Source: Microbacterium oxydans
Lineage (GTDB): Bacteria > Actinomycetota > Actinomycetes > Actinomycetales > Microbacteriaceae
DNA length: 64,000 nt
Assembly (NCBI RefSeq): GCF_026559675.1
Contig: NZ_CP092891.1
Span: forward strand, 2,728,001-2,792,000
Reading direction: 5' to 3'
Under the pieces are notes generated by a model. It was not told where the DNA came from. It worked only from the letters and a program-made list of their open reading frames with translations, and searched no databases. The translations under genes and the position numbers were made by a program. Positions within the stretch are counted from its first letter, which is position 1. Every line of letters starts with the position of its first letter. Shown here piece by piece: positions 33,889 through 42,968 of the stretch.

Positions 33889-36797
33889 GAGTCCGCCTTC
33901 TCCGCCGCCTTCGCCGCGGCGTTGGCGGCGCGGGTGGCCGCAGCCTTCTTGGCGGCAGCCGAACGCGCTGCGGAGGTCGCCGCCGTGGTCTTCTTCGCGG
34001 GAGCTTTCTTGGCCGTGCTCTTGGACGCCGTGCTCTTGGACGCAGCGGTCTTCGCCGCAGGCTTCTTGGCCGGAGCCTTCTTGGCCGGAGCCTTCTTGGC
34101 CGGAGCCTTCTTGGCCGGAGCCTTCTTCGCCGCAGAGCCGCGCTTGGGGGCCGGGCCCTTGGCGCGCTTGTCGGCGAGCATCTGCACCGCGATCTCGAAC
34201 GTGATGTCCTCGACCTTCTGACCCCGCGGGATGGTCACGTTCGTCTCGCCGTCGGTCACGTACGCGCCGAAGCGGCCGTCGCGGATGCGGATCGGCTTCC
34301 CGCTGACCGGGTCCGCGTCGAACTCGGCGAGCGCACTGGAAGCACGGCGTCCTGCACCGTACTTCGGCTGCGAGTAGATCTCCAGCGCCTGCTCGAGCGT
34401 GACGTCGAAGATCTGCGATTCGCTCTCGAGCGACCGGGAGTCGGTGCCCTTCTTGAGGTACGGACCGAAGCGACCGTTCTGCGCCGTGATCTCATCGCCC
34501 GTCTCCGGGTCGACGCCGACGACGCGCGGCAGGCTCAGCAGCTGCAGCGCGGTGTCGAGCTCGATCGAGTCGACCGACATCGAGCGGAACAGCGAGGCGG
34601 TGCGCGGCTTCGGAGCCGCCTCCTTCTTCGCTCCGCGCTTGGGCTTGGGGGCCTCGACGACCTCACCGGTCGTCTCGTCGACCGCGGCGTCTTCCGATAC
34701 CGGGTCGTTCTCCTGCACGTACGGCCCGAATCGCCCGTCCTTGACGACGATGATCTTGCCGTTCTCGGGGTTCTCGCCGAGCACGCGATCGCCGGCGACC
34801 GGAGCATCGATGAGCTCCTGCGCCTTCTCGGCCGTCAGCTCGTCGGGGGCGAGGTCTTCCGGCACGTTCACGATGCGCGGCTTGGCTTCGGGGTCCGGGT
34901 TCTCGGGGTCGGTGACCTCGAGGTAGGGGCCGTACTTGCCGAAGCGGAGCGTGGCCGTGTCGGTGATGCGCGTGGAGTTCAGCGCACGGGCGTCGATCTC
35001 GCCGAGGTTGTCGACGACCTGACGGAGCCCGACATGGGAGTCGGATCCGAAGTAGAACGACTTGAGCCACTCGACGCGGTTCTGCTCGCCGCGGGCGATC
35101 GTGTCGAGGTCGTCTTCGAGTGCCGCCGTGAAGTCGTAGTCGACCAGCTCGGCGAAGTGTTCCTCGAGAAGGCGGACGACGCTGAAGGCGAGCCAGGTCG
35201 GCACGAGGGCCTGACCGCGCTTGACCGCGTAGCCGCGGTCGAGGATGGTCTCGGGGATCGAGGCGAAGGTCGAGGGACGACCGATGCCCTTCTCCTCGAG
35301 CACCTTCACGAGCGAAGCCTCGGTGTAGCGCGGCTTCGGCGTGGTGCGGTGACCCTTGGCCTCGGCATCCGACACCGCGAGCTCGTCGCCGACGGCGACG
35401 GCCGGGAGCGACTGGTTCTCGGCGGCATCCGCATCGCCGCGCTTCTCGTCGCGACCCTCCTCGTAGGCCTCGAGGAAGCCCTTGAAGGTGTAGACGGTTC
35501 CGGACGCCGTGAACTCGGCCTTCTGCCCTGCCGCGTCGACGGCGATCGTGACCGTGGTGGTCTCGTACTTCGCGTCGGACATCTGGCTGGCGACCGTGCG
35601 CTTCCAGATGAGGTCGTAGAGACGCTGCTCATCGCGATCGAGCTCGGAGGACAGCGACGCGGGCGTGCGGAAGTTGTCGCCCGAGGGACGGATCGCCTCG
35701 TGCGCCTCCTGCGCGTTCTTGCTCTTGGACTTGTACACGCGCGGCTTCAGCGGGACGGCGGCATCGCCGTAGAGCGCGACCGCCTGGCTCCGTGCCGCCT
35801 GCACCGCCTGGGTGCTCAGGGACGTGGAGTCCGTACGCATATAAGTGATGTAGCCCTTCTCGTACAGACGCTGGGCGACGCCCATCGCCTGCTTCGCGCC
35901 CATCGAGAGCTTGCGACCCGCCTCCTGCTGCATCGTGGAGGTCGTGAAGGGCGCGTAGGGGCTGCGGGTTCCGGGCTTGGCCTCGACCTTGGTGACCGTG
36001 CCGGCGCCCACGGCGTCGATGGACTGCGCGAGTGCCGCCGCGGTGGCCTCATCGAGGATGACGACGGCCTTCTTGAGCTTTCCGTTGTCGTCGAAGTCGG
36101 TGCCGCGCGCGAGCTGGCCACCGTCCACGCGGACGAGTCGGATCTTGAACGACGTGCCGGATGCCGCGGCTGCCGCGTCGACGTCCCAGTACTCGGCGGA
36201 GGTGAACGCCATCCGCTCGCGTTCCCGGTCGACGATGAGACGGGTCGCGGCGGACTGCACGCGCCCTGCCGAGATGCCGGTCTTGACCTTGTACCAGAGC
36301 ACGGGCGAGACGTCCCAGCCGTACAGACGGTCGAGGATGCGGCGGGTCTCCTGCGCGTCGACGAGGTCGTGGTCGAGTTCGCGGGTGTTGCCGACGGCCG
36401 CCTGGATCGCGTCCTTGGTGATCTCGTGGAAGACCATGCGCTTGACCGGGACCTTGGGCTTCAGAGTCTCGAGCAGGTGCCAGGCGATCGCCTCGCCCTC
36501 GCGGTCCTCATCAGTGGCGAGCAGGAGCTCGTCGGCGCTCTTCAGCGCGCGCTTGAGTTCCGCGACCGTCTTGGTCTTCCGATCGGAGACGACGTAGTAG
36601 GGGTCGAACCCGTTGTCGATGTCGATGGAGTACTTCCCGTAGGCCTGCTTGTCGGCAGCCGGGATGTCCTTCTTGTCAGCGAGGTCGCGGATGTGGCCGA
36701 CGGAGCTGAGCACCTCGTAGCCGTCGCCGAGGTATCCCTGAATAGACCGCATCTTCGTCGGGGACTCGACGATGACGAGCTTCTTGCCTTCAGCCAA
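33885..36797 (-). CDS. topA: DNA topoisomerase I
   Basis: A type IA topoisomerase of 970 residues. The Toprim domain has [19 protein letters not shown] and [15 protein letters not shown]. The active-site tyrosine is in [14 protein letters not shown]. Zinc-finger cysteines of E. coli TopA are absent; the C-terminus instead has four or so repeated domains ([24 protein letters not shown] types) of actinobacterial enzymes. It ends in a Lys/Ala/Pro tail with KKAPA repeats encoded by perfect 15-base repeats. TTG 36797 is chosen because AAAGGA stands 7-12 bases upstream and [13 protein letters not shown] is the usual start. Confidence 0.96.
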   Translation of the reverse strand: MAEGKKLVIVESPTKMRSIQGYLGDGYEVLSSVGHIRDLADKKDIPAADKQAYGKYSIDIDNGFDPYYVVSDRKTKTVAELKRALKSADELLLATDEDREGEAIAWHLLETLKPKVPVKRMVFHEITKDAIQAAVGNTRELDHDLVDAQETRRILDRLYGWDVSPVLWYKVKTGISAGRVQSAATRLIVDRERERMAFTSAEYWDVDAAAAASGTSFKIRLVRVDGGQLARGTDFDDNGKLKKAVVILDEATAAALAQSIDAVGAGTVTKVEAKPGTRSPYAPFTTSTMQQEAGRKLSMGAKQAMGVAQRLYEKGYITYMRTDSTSLSTQAVQAARSQAVALYGDAAVPLKPRVYKSKSKNAQEAHEAIRPSGDNFRTPASLSSELDRDEQRLYDLIWKRTVASQMSDAKYETTTVTIAVDAAGQKAEFTASGTVYTFKGFLEAYEEGRDEKRGDADAAENQSLPAVAVGDELAVSDAEAKGHRTTPKPRYTEASLVKVLEEKGIGRPSTFASIPETILDRGYAVKRGQALVPTWLAFSVVRLLEEHFAELVDYDFTAALEDDLDTIARGEQNRVEWLKSFYFGSDSHVGLRQVVDNLGEIDARALNSTRITDTATLRFGKYGPYLEVTDPENPDPEAKPRIVNVPEDLAPDELTAEKAQELIDAPVAGDRVLGENPENGKIIVVKDGRFGPYVQENDPVSEDAAVDETTGEVVEAPKPKRGAKKEAAPKPRTASLFRSMSVDSIELDTALQLLSLPRVVGVDPETGDEITAQNGRFGPYLKKGTDSRSLESESQIFDVTLEQALEIYSQPKYGAGRRASSALAEFDADPVSGKPIRIRDGRFGAYVTDGETNVTIPRGQKVEDITFEIAVQMLADKRAKGPAPKRGSAAKKAPAKKAPAKKAPAKKAPAKKPAAKTAASKSTASKSTAKKAPAKKTTAATSAARSAAAKKAAATRAANAAAKAAEKADS
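34062..34121. repeat. Four perfect 15-base tandem repeats in the topA tail
   Basis: Units of CTTCTTGGCCGGAGC at 34062, 34077, 34092 and 34107, encoding KKAPA repeats on the minus strand. A pair of related 15-base units precedes them near 34016-34045. Copy number may vary between strains by slippage without a frame change. Confidence 0.9.
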
Positions 36798-36874
36798 GGG
36801 TGCGTCCTTTCTTCGAAGCACACCATACACACCACTGTGTGGGGTCGTTCACAGTGAGCGAGGTCGCGCTGCCG

Positions 36875-37204
36875 TCACTGTCCCTCGGGTGGCCCGGCAC
36901 GGGCTCGGGAGACGGCTGCGAGTCCAGCGTACGCCGCCTGCACCTCCACGGTCGCCACGAAGCCCTCGAGGGAGCATCCGGTGAGCGCGGCGCCGGCGGC
37001 GCTCGCGACCCGTGCGGCGAGGGTGCACGGGTCCTCCCCGGTCGGCACCGCCCCGCTCGCAGCGTCGGCTGCGGCGAGCGCCGCGGCATCCGCCGCACCC
37101 GCCGCACGTTGCCCGGTCACCGCTGCGCCGCCGACGGCCGCGAGTCCGAGCGAGAGCGCGGCGGCGACGGTCAGCACCCCGGCGGCGAGGGCCGAGCCGG
37201 CCAT
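36875..37204 (-). CDS. TadE-like pseudopilin (Rv3654c family)
   Basis: 109 residues starting at ATG 37204 (MAGSALAAGVLTVAAALSLGLA). One N-terminal hydrophobic helix lies at 4-30, followed by a small outer domain with a Cys pair (EDPCTLAARV, LTGCSLEGFVATVEVQA). Mycobacterial Rv3654c-type proteins have the same form and occur at the end of the Tad cluster. It is the last gene before the topA promoter. Its start overlaps the stop of the preceding TadE gene. Confidence 0.8.
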   Translation of the reverse strand: MAGSALAAGVLTVAAALSLGLAAVGGAAVTGQRAAGAADAAALAAADAASGAVPTGEDPCTLAARVASAAGAALTGCSLEGFVATVEVQAAYAGLAAVSRARAGPPEGQ

Positions 37205-37587
37205 CAGAGACCACCGTCGAGCGCACAGCTCGACGCCCGCAACGGCAGTCGGACCAGCGCTCCGATCGACGCGGTCATCGACGCCGTGGCGCACACCAGG
37301 TCACCCCGGCGCGCCGACGACAGACCCGCGCCGGGGACCGCCACCTGCACCACGCGCTCCGCCGCATCCGCACCCTCACCCCGCCCCAGCAGACGAGCCG
37401 CGTCCGCGGAGGCATCCTGCAGCGCGACCTGTCGTGATGCCGCTCCGAGCGCTCCGGCGCCCAGCAGAAGCGCCAGCACCACGGCCGGCAGGGCGAGGGC
37501 GAGCTCGGCCGCGACCGATCCGCGGTCCCCGATTCGACCCGCCGCGCAGCACTCCTCTTCTCTGGTGCCGACAGTCCTCCTCCGCAT
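37204..37587 (-). CDS. TadE-family minor pilin
   Basis: 127 residues. A basic, cysteine-containing head (MRRRTVGTREEECCAAGR) is followed by the TadE signature GDRGSVAAELALALPAVVLALLLGAG, one transmembrane helix with the Glu near its start. The extracellular part ends RLPLRASSCALDGGL. A GTG lies next to the ATG at 37587, and the pilin stop overlaps, so the genes are coupled. It is probably part of a minor pilus assembly complex. Confidence 0.82.
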   Translation of the reverse strand: MRRRTVGTREEECCAAGRIGDRGSVAAELALALPAVVLALLLGAGALGAASRQVALQDASADAARLLGRGEGADAAERVVQVAVPGAGLSSARRGDLVCATASMTASIGALVRLPLRASSCALDGGL

Positions 37588-37784
37588 CACGACACCGTCA
37601 GCGCCCGCCGCACCAGGCCGGTGAGGATGCCGCGGACCTCGTCGGAGCGCATGATGACGACGAGGAGTCCCGCGAACGCGACGGCGGCCATGGTCGTGAT
37701 GGCGTACTCGGCCGTGGCGGCGCCGCTGTCGTCGCCGAACAGCGTGGCCGCGCGGTACCGGTCCAGCCGGGGGATGTTCTTCAT
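37587..37784 (-). CDS. Flp-type pilin, DUF4244 family
   Basis: A 65-residue prepilin. The sequence DDSGAATAEYAITTMAAVAFAGLLVVIM has the typical processing region with Gly/Ala then TAEYA, and the Glu at +5 of Flp pilins. It has a short leader before that. Related to mycobacterial Rv3656c. It is the probable major subunit. No prepilin peptidase gene is in the window, so processing must depend on an enzyme elsewhere. Confidence 0.85.
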   Translation of the reverse strand: MKNIPRLDRYRAATLFGDDSGAATAEYAITTMAAVAFAGLLVVIMRSDEVRGILTGLVRRALTVS

Positions 37785-37858
37785 GGTGTTCCTTCTTTCT
37801 CTGGGATGCCTTCGCATCGGTGGTGCTGCGCACGAGGTGGCGTCGTCGGCGACGGGCG

Positions 37859-38755
37859 TCACGACGGAAGAGGTGTCGAGGCGAGGACGCTCAGCAGCAT
37901 CGGTGCCACACCGAGCAGGAGGAAGGCCGGCAGCGTGCACACGCCGAGCGGGATGAGCAGCTGGGTCGAGAGCTTCGCCGCGCGAAGGCGACCCTGCACC
38001 CTGGCCACGTGCCGGTCCTGGGCGGCGGACGCCCGGAGCAGCTCCGCGGCGGGCACCCCCGCGGCACGGGACAGATCGAGAACAGCGCGCACGCGGTCAT
38101 CGCTCCCCTCCGACACGGAGCTCTCGGCGACCAACTGCAGCGCCCGTTCGATGGAGGCACCGCCGGCGAGGGCCACCGCCACCAGCTCCGCACGCATCCC
38201 GGGCGTTCCCGGCGCCGGCCGCGCCCGTCGCAGCAATCGCCGCGTCCACAGCCGTGCTGCCAGGACCAGCAGCAGTCCGGCGCCCACGCACGCGGTGCCG
38301 AGCGGGTTCGCGATGAGCACGCCGATGGTGTCGAACCCGAGGGCGAAGCCGAGGAGCAGTCCGGCGAACGGCATCCACAGCAGCAGTCGCGCCGTCCCGG
38401 CGGGCTCGGCGAGGGCGATGCGCACGTCGTCGGCCGCGGCCGCCGCATCGCGCAGGGTCTCGGCGATCATCCGCAGCACCTCGGCGAGCGGGGCGCCCAC
38501 CGTGGTCGCGATCTCCCAGGCAGCGGCCAGATCGAGCCACGCTCCTCCCTCGGCCTCGATGGCGGCGAGGAGCGGGACGCCCTGATCGACCCGGTCGACC
38601 ACGGCGGCCGCGGGCGGATCACCGGTGTCGGCGAGATGACGCCACGCGGTCAGCGGAACCGCGCCCGCCTGCAGCAGCACGGCGAGGGTCTGCACCGAGG
38701 TCGCGGCATCCGCTCCGGAGTGCCTGGCCTCGTGACTGCGGCGGGCCACGCTCAC
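37859..38755 (-). CDS. tadC: Type II/IV secretion F-family membrane protein (TadB/TadC)
   Basis: 298 residues. Hydrophobic segments include LLLWMPFAGLLLGFALGF, a second LANPLGTACVGAGLLLVLAA region, and a C-terminal pair LLIPLGVCTLPAFLLLGVAPMLL. GspF-like soluble parts contain RAELVAVALAGGASIERALQLV and AAELLRASAAQDRH. Usual Tad systems have two proteins (TadB and TadC); only one long frame is seen here. It starts at GTG 38755, overlapping the ATPase stop (GTGA). Confidence 0.82.
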   Translation of the reverse strand: MSVARRSHEARHSGADAATSVQTLAVLLQAGAVPLTAWRHLADTGDPPAAAVVDRVDQGVPLLAAIEAEGGAWLDLAAAWEIATTVGAPLAEVLRMIAETLRDAAAAADDVRIALAEPAGTARLLLWMPFAGLLLGFALGFDTIGVLIANPLGTACVGAGLLLVLAARLWTRRLLRRARPAPGTPGMRAELVAVALAGGASIERALQLVAESSVSEGSDDRVRAVLDLSRAAGVPAAELLRASAAQDRHVARVQGRLRAAKLSTQLLIPLGVCTLPAFLLLGVAPMLLSVLASTPLPS

Positions 38756-39756
38756 CACGGCCGCACCTCCTCTATGTCGAGTCGGTCGCCCGTGAGCACG
38801 AGGCGCCCGGCCTGCGAGATCCGGCGAACCCCGCCCGGGGCGCGATCGAGATGCAGCACGATCGTGAACGCGCTCACCGCCTGGCGGCCCAGGGCGACGG
38901 CATCCATCCCGGCCAGCGCGCCGAGCGCCTCGAGTCGGGCCGGCACGTCTCGGAGCCCGCTGGCGTGCAGGGTGCCCGCTCCCCCGTCGTGCCCGGTGTT
39001 GAGCGCGGTGAGCAGCTCGCGCACCTCTTCCCCTCGGCACTCGCCGACCACCAGCCGATCCGGCCGCATCCGCAGGGACTCGCGCACCAGCCGGGCGAGT
39101 GTGATCCCTCCGGTGCCCTCCAGGTTCGCCTGCCGCGCCTCGAGCGCGACGTGATGGGGGTGACGTGGCCGCAGCTCGGCCACATCTTCGATCGTCACGA
39201 TCCGCTCCGTCGGCGACACCTCGGAGAGCAGCGCGGAGAGCAGGGTGGTCTTGCCGGTCCCGGTGCCCCCGGTGATGAGGACGTTCGCGCGTTCTGCCAC
39301 GAGTCCGAGGAGCCAGCTCTGCTGGTGCGCATCGAACGCACCCAGCGCGGCGAGCGCTTCGAGGTCGGCGGCCCGCACCCGAGGGATCCGGATCGAGAGC
39401 GCGGTGCCGGAGGTGGAGACCGGCGCGAGCACGGCGTGCACCCGGATGCCGGAGTCGAGGCGGACGTCGACGCACGGCGCCTGGTCGTCGAGGTGGCGCC
39501 CGCCGAGACCGACCAGCGCGACGGCGAGGTCGCGGACCTCCCGCTCCGACGCACGCCAGCCCGGCACCGGTTCGGCGCCGCTGCCCCTGTCGAGGAAGAG
39601 TCCGGTCGGACCGTTCACGAACACATCGGTCACGGCGTCGTCGATGTGCGTGCGGAGCGGTCCGAACGCCGGGTCGAGATGGAGTTCCGGCGCCGCATCC
39701 ATGGCGGACGCGGCCGGCTGCCCCTCTCGGGGCTGGATGACGAAGGAATCGGGCAT
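38752..39756 (-). CDS. tadA: Tad pilus assembly ATPase (CpaF/TadA)
   Basis: A 334-residue secretion ATPase. Walker A is ITGGTGTGKTTLLSALL (about 157-173); the Asp box and Walker B appear in VGECRGEEVRELLTALNTGHDG, with the His box near SGLRDVPARLEALG. The N-terminal domain is FGPLRTHIDDAVTDVFVNGP. It is the first gene of the five-gene tad operon on the minus strand (tadA-tadC-flp-tadE-TadE-like), which then runs into topA. An ssd/CpaE-like gene, often upstream, is absent here. Confidence 0.9.
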   Translation of the reverse strand: MPDSFVIQPREGQPAASAMDAAPELHLDPAFGPLRTHIDDAVTDVFVNGPTGLFLDRGSGAEPVPGWRASEREVRDLAVALVGLGGRHLDDQAPCVDVRLDSGIRVHAVLAPVSTSGTALSIRIPRVRAADLEALAALGAFDAHQQSWLLGLVAERANVLITGGTGTGKTTLLSALLSEVSPTERIVTIEDVAELRPRHPHHVALEARQANLEGTGGITLARLVRESLRMRPDRLVVGECRGEEVRELLTALNTGHDGGAGTLHASGLRDVPARLEALGALAGMDAVALGRQAVSAFTIVLHLDRAPGGVRRISQAGRLVLTGDRLDIEEVRPW

Positions 39757-40157
39757 ACCGCGACGCTAGGCGGCACCCGCACGGCGAGATCTCGCGAGCG
39801 ACCGGGATGCTCGAGGGCTGTGCAGAGATCGCTCCGTCCGACGCCCGTGCAGGAGTGTGGGACGCGCATCACGACGAAGCCTCGGGAGCGCTCTCAACGG
39901 AAATGGGCGGCATCTCACGGGGGGAATGAGATGCCGCCCACGGCGGGCCACGATTGGGGGAACCGGGCGCGCCAAGGCCGGAATGTGATTTCGGCTGTCG
40001 TCGAGTGTACGCAAGGCAACCGTCCTGACAAAACCAACGCGACTACCGACTTTCGGCAGTATGCGAGGGAATCTCGCGGGGATAGATTCGCCCTGACCCG
40101 GTCGTCCACCCCACGACCGTGCTCGAACGACCGAATGCCGCAAAGGAGCGCCTGCCG
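39757..40157. promoter_or_regulatory. Long divergent intergenic region between tadA and acs
   Basis: 401 bases with no gene I can support. Contents: a perfect 12-base palindrome GCGAGATCTCGC at 39784-39795, 28 bases before the tadA start; a strong hairpin at 39905-39939 (13-base arms GGGCGGCATCTCA/TGAGATGCCGCCC, 9-base loop); and a TAGATT minus-10-like element at 40083-40088 that would give acs a leader of about 65 bases. The long size and structures suggest separate control of tad and acs, possibly with a small RNA or leader. Nothing else was recognised. Confidence 0.55.
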
Positions 40158-42125
40158 ATGAGCAGCCAGATCGACCACCTTCTCGACGAGACCCGGCGGT
40201 TCCCTCCGTCGGAGGAGTTCGTCGCCCAGACCATCTCATCGCCCGAGCTGTACGAGCGTGCCGCTGCTGATCGCGAGGCCTTCTGGGGCGAGCAGTCGCG
40301 CGACCTGGTGCACTGGCACAAGCCGTTCACCCAGGTGCTCGACTGGACCAATCCCCCGTTCGCGAAGTGGTTCGAGGACGGCGAGCTGAACGTCGCCTAC
40401 AACTGCCTCGACCGCCACGTCGAAGCCGGCAACGGGGACCGCGTCGCGCTGCACTGGGAGGGCGAGCCCGGCGACTCCCGCCGCATCACCTACGCGGAGC
40501 TGACCGATGAGGTCAAGCGCGTCGCCAATGTGCTCGAGGGGCTGGGCGTGGGCCAGGGCGACCGCGTCGCGATCTACCTCCCGATGATTCCCGAGGCGAT
40601 CGCATCGATGCTCGCCGTCGCGCGTCTCGGCGCCATCCACTCCGTCGTGTTCGGCGGCTTCAGCGCCGACAGCCTCCGCTCGCGGATCGACGACGCGGGC
40701 GCCAAGCTCGTGATCACGGCGGACGGGGGCTACCGCAAGGGCCGCGTCTCCGCCCTGAAGCCCGCGGTCGACCAGGCTCTCGCCGATCGCGGCGACGGAG
40801 AGCAGCAGACCGTCGAGCACGTCCTCGTCGTCAAGCGCGGCGAGAACGAGGTGGAGTGGACCGAGGGTCGCGACCTCTGGTGGCACGACGTGGTCCCGGC
40901 GGCATCCGCCGAGCACACCGCACAGGCCTTCCCCGCGGAGAACCCCCTCTTCATCCTGTACACCTCCGGCACCACCGGGAAGCCGAAGGGCATCCTGCAC
41001 ACGTCGGGCGGCTACCTCACGCAGGTCGCGTACTCGCACAAGTACGTCTTCGACCTGCACCCCGAGACCGACGTGTTCTGGTGCACGGCCGACATCGGCT
41101 GGATCACCGGACACAGCTATGTCGCGTACGGGCCGCTCGCCAACGGGGCGACGCAGGTGCTCTACGAAGGCACGCCGGACACCCCGCACCCCGGTCGCTG
41201 GTGGGAGATCATCGAGAAGTACAACGTCTCGATCTTCTACACCGCGCCGACCGCCATCCGCTCGTTCATGAAGGTCGGCCGCAGCGTCCCGCAGAAGTTC
41301 GACCTCTCGTCCCTCCGCCTCCTCGGCTCCGTGGGCGAGCCCATCAACCCCGAGGCGTGGATGTGGTACCGCGACGTGATCGGAGCGGGCAAGACGCCGA
41401 TCGTCGACACGTGGTGGCAGACCGAGACCGGCGCGATCATGGTCTCCGCGCTCCCCGGCGTCACGGAGACGAAGCCCGGGTCGGCGCAGGTGCCGCTTCC
41501 CGGGATCTCGATCGACGTCGTCGACGAGCAGGGCGTCGAGGTCGGCAACGGCAACGGCGGACTGCTGGTCATCACCGAGCCGTGGCCGAGCATGCTCCGC
41601 GGCATCTGGGGCGATCCCGAGCGCTATCGCGAGACGTACTGGGAGAAGTTCGAGGACCAGGGCTACTACTTCGCCGGCGACGGCGCCCGACTCGACGAGG
41701 ACGGCGACCTGTGGCTGCTGGGCCGCGTCGACGACGTCATGAACGTCTCGGGACACCGCCTCTCCACCGCCGAGATCGAGTCGTCGCTCGTCGCCCACGA
41801 GGCCACGGCCGAGGCCGCAGTGGTCGGAGCGTCGGACGAGACGACCGGACAGGCGGTGGTCGCGTTCGTCATCATCAAGGAGAGCTACCTCGCTCAGCAC
41901 GAGCCGGCCGGCCTCGCCCAGCTGCTGCGGCTCTGGGTGGGCGAGCAGATCGGTGCGATCGCCCGACCGCGCGACGTGTACATCGTCGGAGAGCTGCCCA
42001 AGACGCGATCCGGCAAGATCATGCGGCGCCTCCTGCGCGACGTCGCCGAAGGGCGCGAGGTCGGCGACACGACGACGCTGGCCGACACCGCCGTGATGAG
42101 CATCATCTCCGCACAGGTGAAGTAG
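40158..42125 (+). CDS. acs: Acetyl-coenzyme A synthetase
   Basis: A 655-residue AMP-forming enzyme that makes acetyl-CoA from acetate, ATP and CoA. Adenylation motifs are FILYTSGTTGKPKGILHTSG (about 264-283), WWQTETGAIM and the GRVDDVMNVSGHRLSTAEIE hinge. The C-terminal lysine that is controlled by reversible acetylation is in PKTRSGKIMRRLLRD. Start MSSQIDHLLDE at 40158. It is transcribed alone and followed by a 17-base hairpin. Acetate kinase near the window end gives the cell a second acetate route. Confidence 0.96.
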   Translation: MSSQIDHLLDETRRFPPSEEFVAQTISSPELYERAAADREAFWGEQSRDLVHWHKPFTQVLDWTNPPFAKWFEDGELNVAYNCLDRHVEAGNGDRVALHWEGEPGDSRRITYAELTDEVKRVANVLEGLGVGQGDRVAIYLPMIPEAIASMLAVARLGAIHSVVFGGFSADSLRSRIDDAGAKLVITADGGYRKGRVSALKPAVDQALADRGDGEQQTVEHVLVVKRGENEVEWTEGRDLWWHDVVPAASAEHTAQAFPAENPLFILYTSGTTGKPKGILHTSGGYLTQVAYSHKYVFDLHPETDVFWCTADIGWITGHSYVAYGPLANGATQVLYEGTPDTPHPGRWWEIIEKYNVSIFYTAPTAIRSFMKVGRSVPQKFDLSSLRLLGSVGEPINPEAWMWYRDVIGAGKTPIVDTWWQTETGAIMVSALPGVTETKPGSAQVPLPGISIDVVDEQGVEVGNGNGGLLVITEPWPSMLRGIWGDPERYRETYWEKFEDQGYYFAGDGARLDEDGDLWLLGRVDDVMNVSGHRLSTAEIESSLVAHEATAEAAVVGASDETTGQAVVAFVIIKESYLAQHEPAGLAQLLRLWVGEQIGAIARPRDVYIVGELPKTRSGKIMRRLLRDVAEGREVGDTTTLADTAVMSIISAQVK

Positions 42126-42136
42126 GACCCGACGCA

Positions 42137-42172
42137 GAACGCCCCCTTCCCGACATCGGGAAGGGGGCGTTC
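42137..42172. terminator. Bidirectional terminator after acs
   Basis: A perfect 17-base inverted repeat (42137-42153 with 42156-42172), 2-base loop, between converging acs and ridA. Confidence 0.9.
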
Positions 42173-42199
42173 TCGCGTGAGGCTGCGGTGACGAAACCG

Positions 42200-42658
42200 T
42201 CAGGAGAGGAGGAAGGTGACCTCGACCTCGACCGGGCTGCCGAGGGGGAGCTCGGCGACACCCACGGCCGCGCGCGCGTGGCGTCCGGCATCTCCGAAGA
42301 TCTCGCCGAGGACCTCGCTCGATCCGTTGATGACGCCGGGCTGACCGGTGAATCCCTCCGCCGAGGCCACGAAGCCCCCGACGCGGAGCACGCCGGCGAT
42401 GCGGTCAAGGCCGCCCGCGGCATCGGCCGCGGCGGCGAGGGCGTTGAGAGCGCACGTGCGCGCGTAGGACTTCGCGTCCTCCGCGGAGACGTCGGCACCG
42501 ACCTTGCCCACCGCGGGCAGGGCGCCGTCGACGAACGGCAGTTGGCCGGAGGTGTAGACGAGTCCGCCGTGGACGACGGCGGGCACATAGGCGGCGACCG
42601 GGGCGGCGACGGCCGGCAGCTCGATGCCGAGCTCGTCGAGGCGCGTGGCGACGCTCAT
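42200..42658 (-). CDS. RidA-family enamine/imine deaminase
   Basis: A 152-residue YjgF/YER057c/UK114 protein. The start at 42658 gives MSVATRLDELGI; the upstream in-frame region is the DUF4177 gene on another frame. Signatures are VYTSGQLPFVDGALP and RAAVGVAELPLGSPVEVEV, with the arginine that binds the substrate carboxylate. RidA proteins remove reactive 2-aminoacrylate. It overlaps DUF4177 by ATGA. The same RidA-small gene-ponA2 neighbourhood is known in mycobacteria. Confidence 0.88.
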   Translation of the reverse strand: MSVATRLDELGIELPAVAAPVAAYVPAVVHGGLVYTSGQLPFVDGALPAVGKVGADVSAEDAKSYARTCALNALAAAADAAGGLDRIAGVLRVGGFVASAEGFTGQPGVINGSSEVLGEIFGDAGRHARAAVGVAELPLGSPVEVEVTFLLS

Positions 42659-42879
42659 GCCTGGCCTCCCTCGAACTGGCGTGCGGCCTGCTCGGCGGCG
42701 GCGAGCCCGGCGTTCGCCGAGGCGTCCGACGTCACGGGGCGCTTCAGGTAGGCCACGAGGCCGCCTTCGGGGCCCTGAACGACCTGCACGAGCTCCCAGC
42801 CCTGCTTGCCCCAGTTGTTGAGGATCGCGGCGGTGTTGTGGATGAGCAGCGGCGTGGTGAGGTACTCCCACGTGGTCAT
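42655..42879 (-). CDS. DUF4177-like small protein
   Basis: 74 residues. The DUF4177 pattern is WEYLTTPLLIHNTAAILNNW then GKQGWELVQVV and GGLVAYLKRP. The rest is an Ala-rich helix. No signal peptide. It is the first gene of a pair with the RidA gene (ATGA overlap), divergent from ponA2. Function unknown. The small size and conserved domain support a real gene. Confidence 0.8.
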   Translation of the reverse strand: MTTWEYLTTPLLIHNTAAILNNWGKQGWELVQVVQGPEGGLVAYLKRPVTSDASANAGLAAAEQAARQFEGGQA

Positions 42880-42968
42880 GGCACTCCTGTCGATCGGGGC
42901 GCGACACCGGATTTCCGGGCCGGGCTCGTCAAAGGCGGTATTCAGGGAACTCCCCTACGATCAAGCGT

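Noticed and set aside
34062..34121. CRISPR-like repeats
   Set aside because: The 15-base units are contiguous, have no spacers and encode in-frame KKAPA repeats of topA.
36838..36858. GTTCACA near the topA start as a PHO box
   Set aside because: No 11-base partner and no phosphate-related gene adjacent; chance occurrence.
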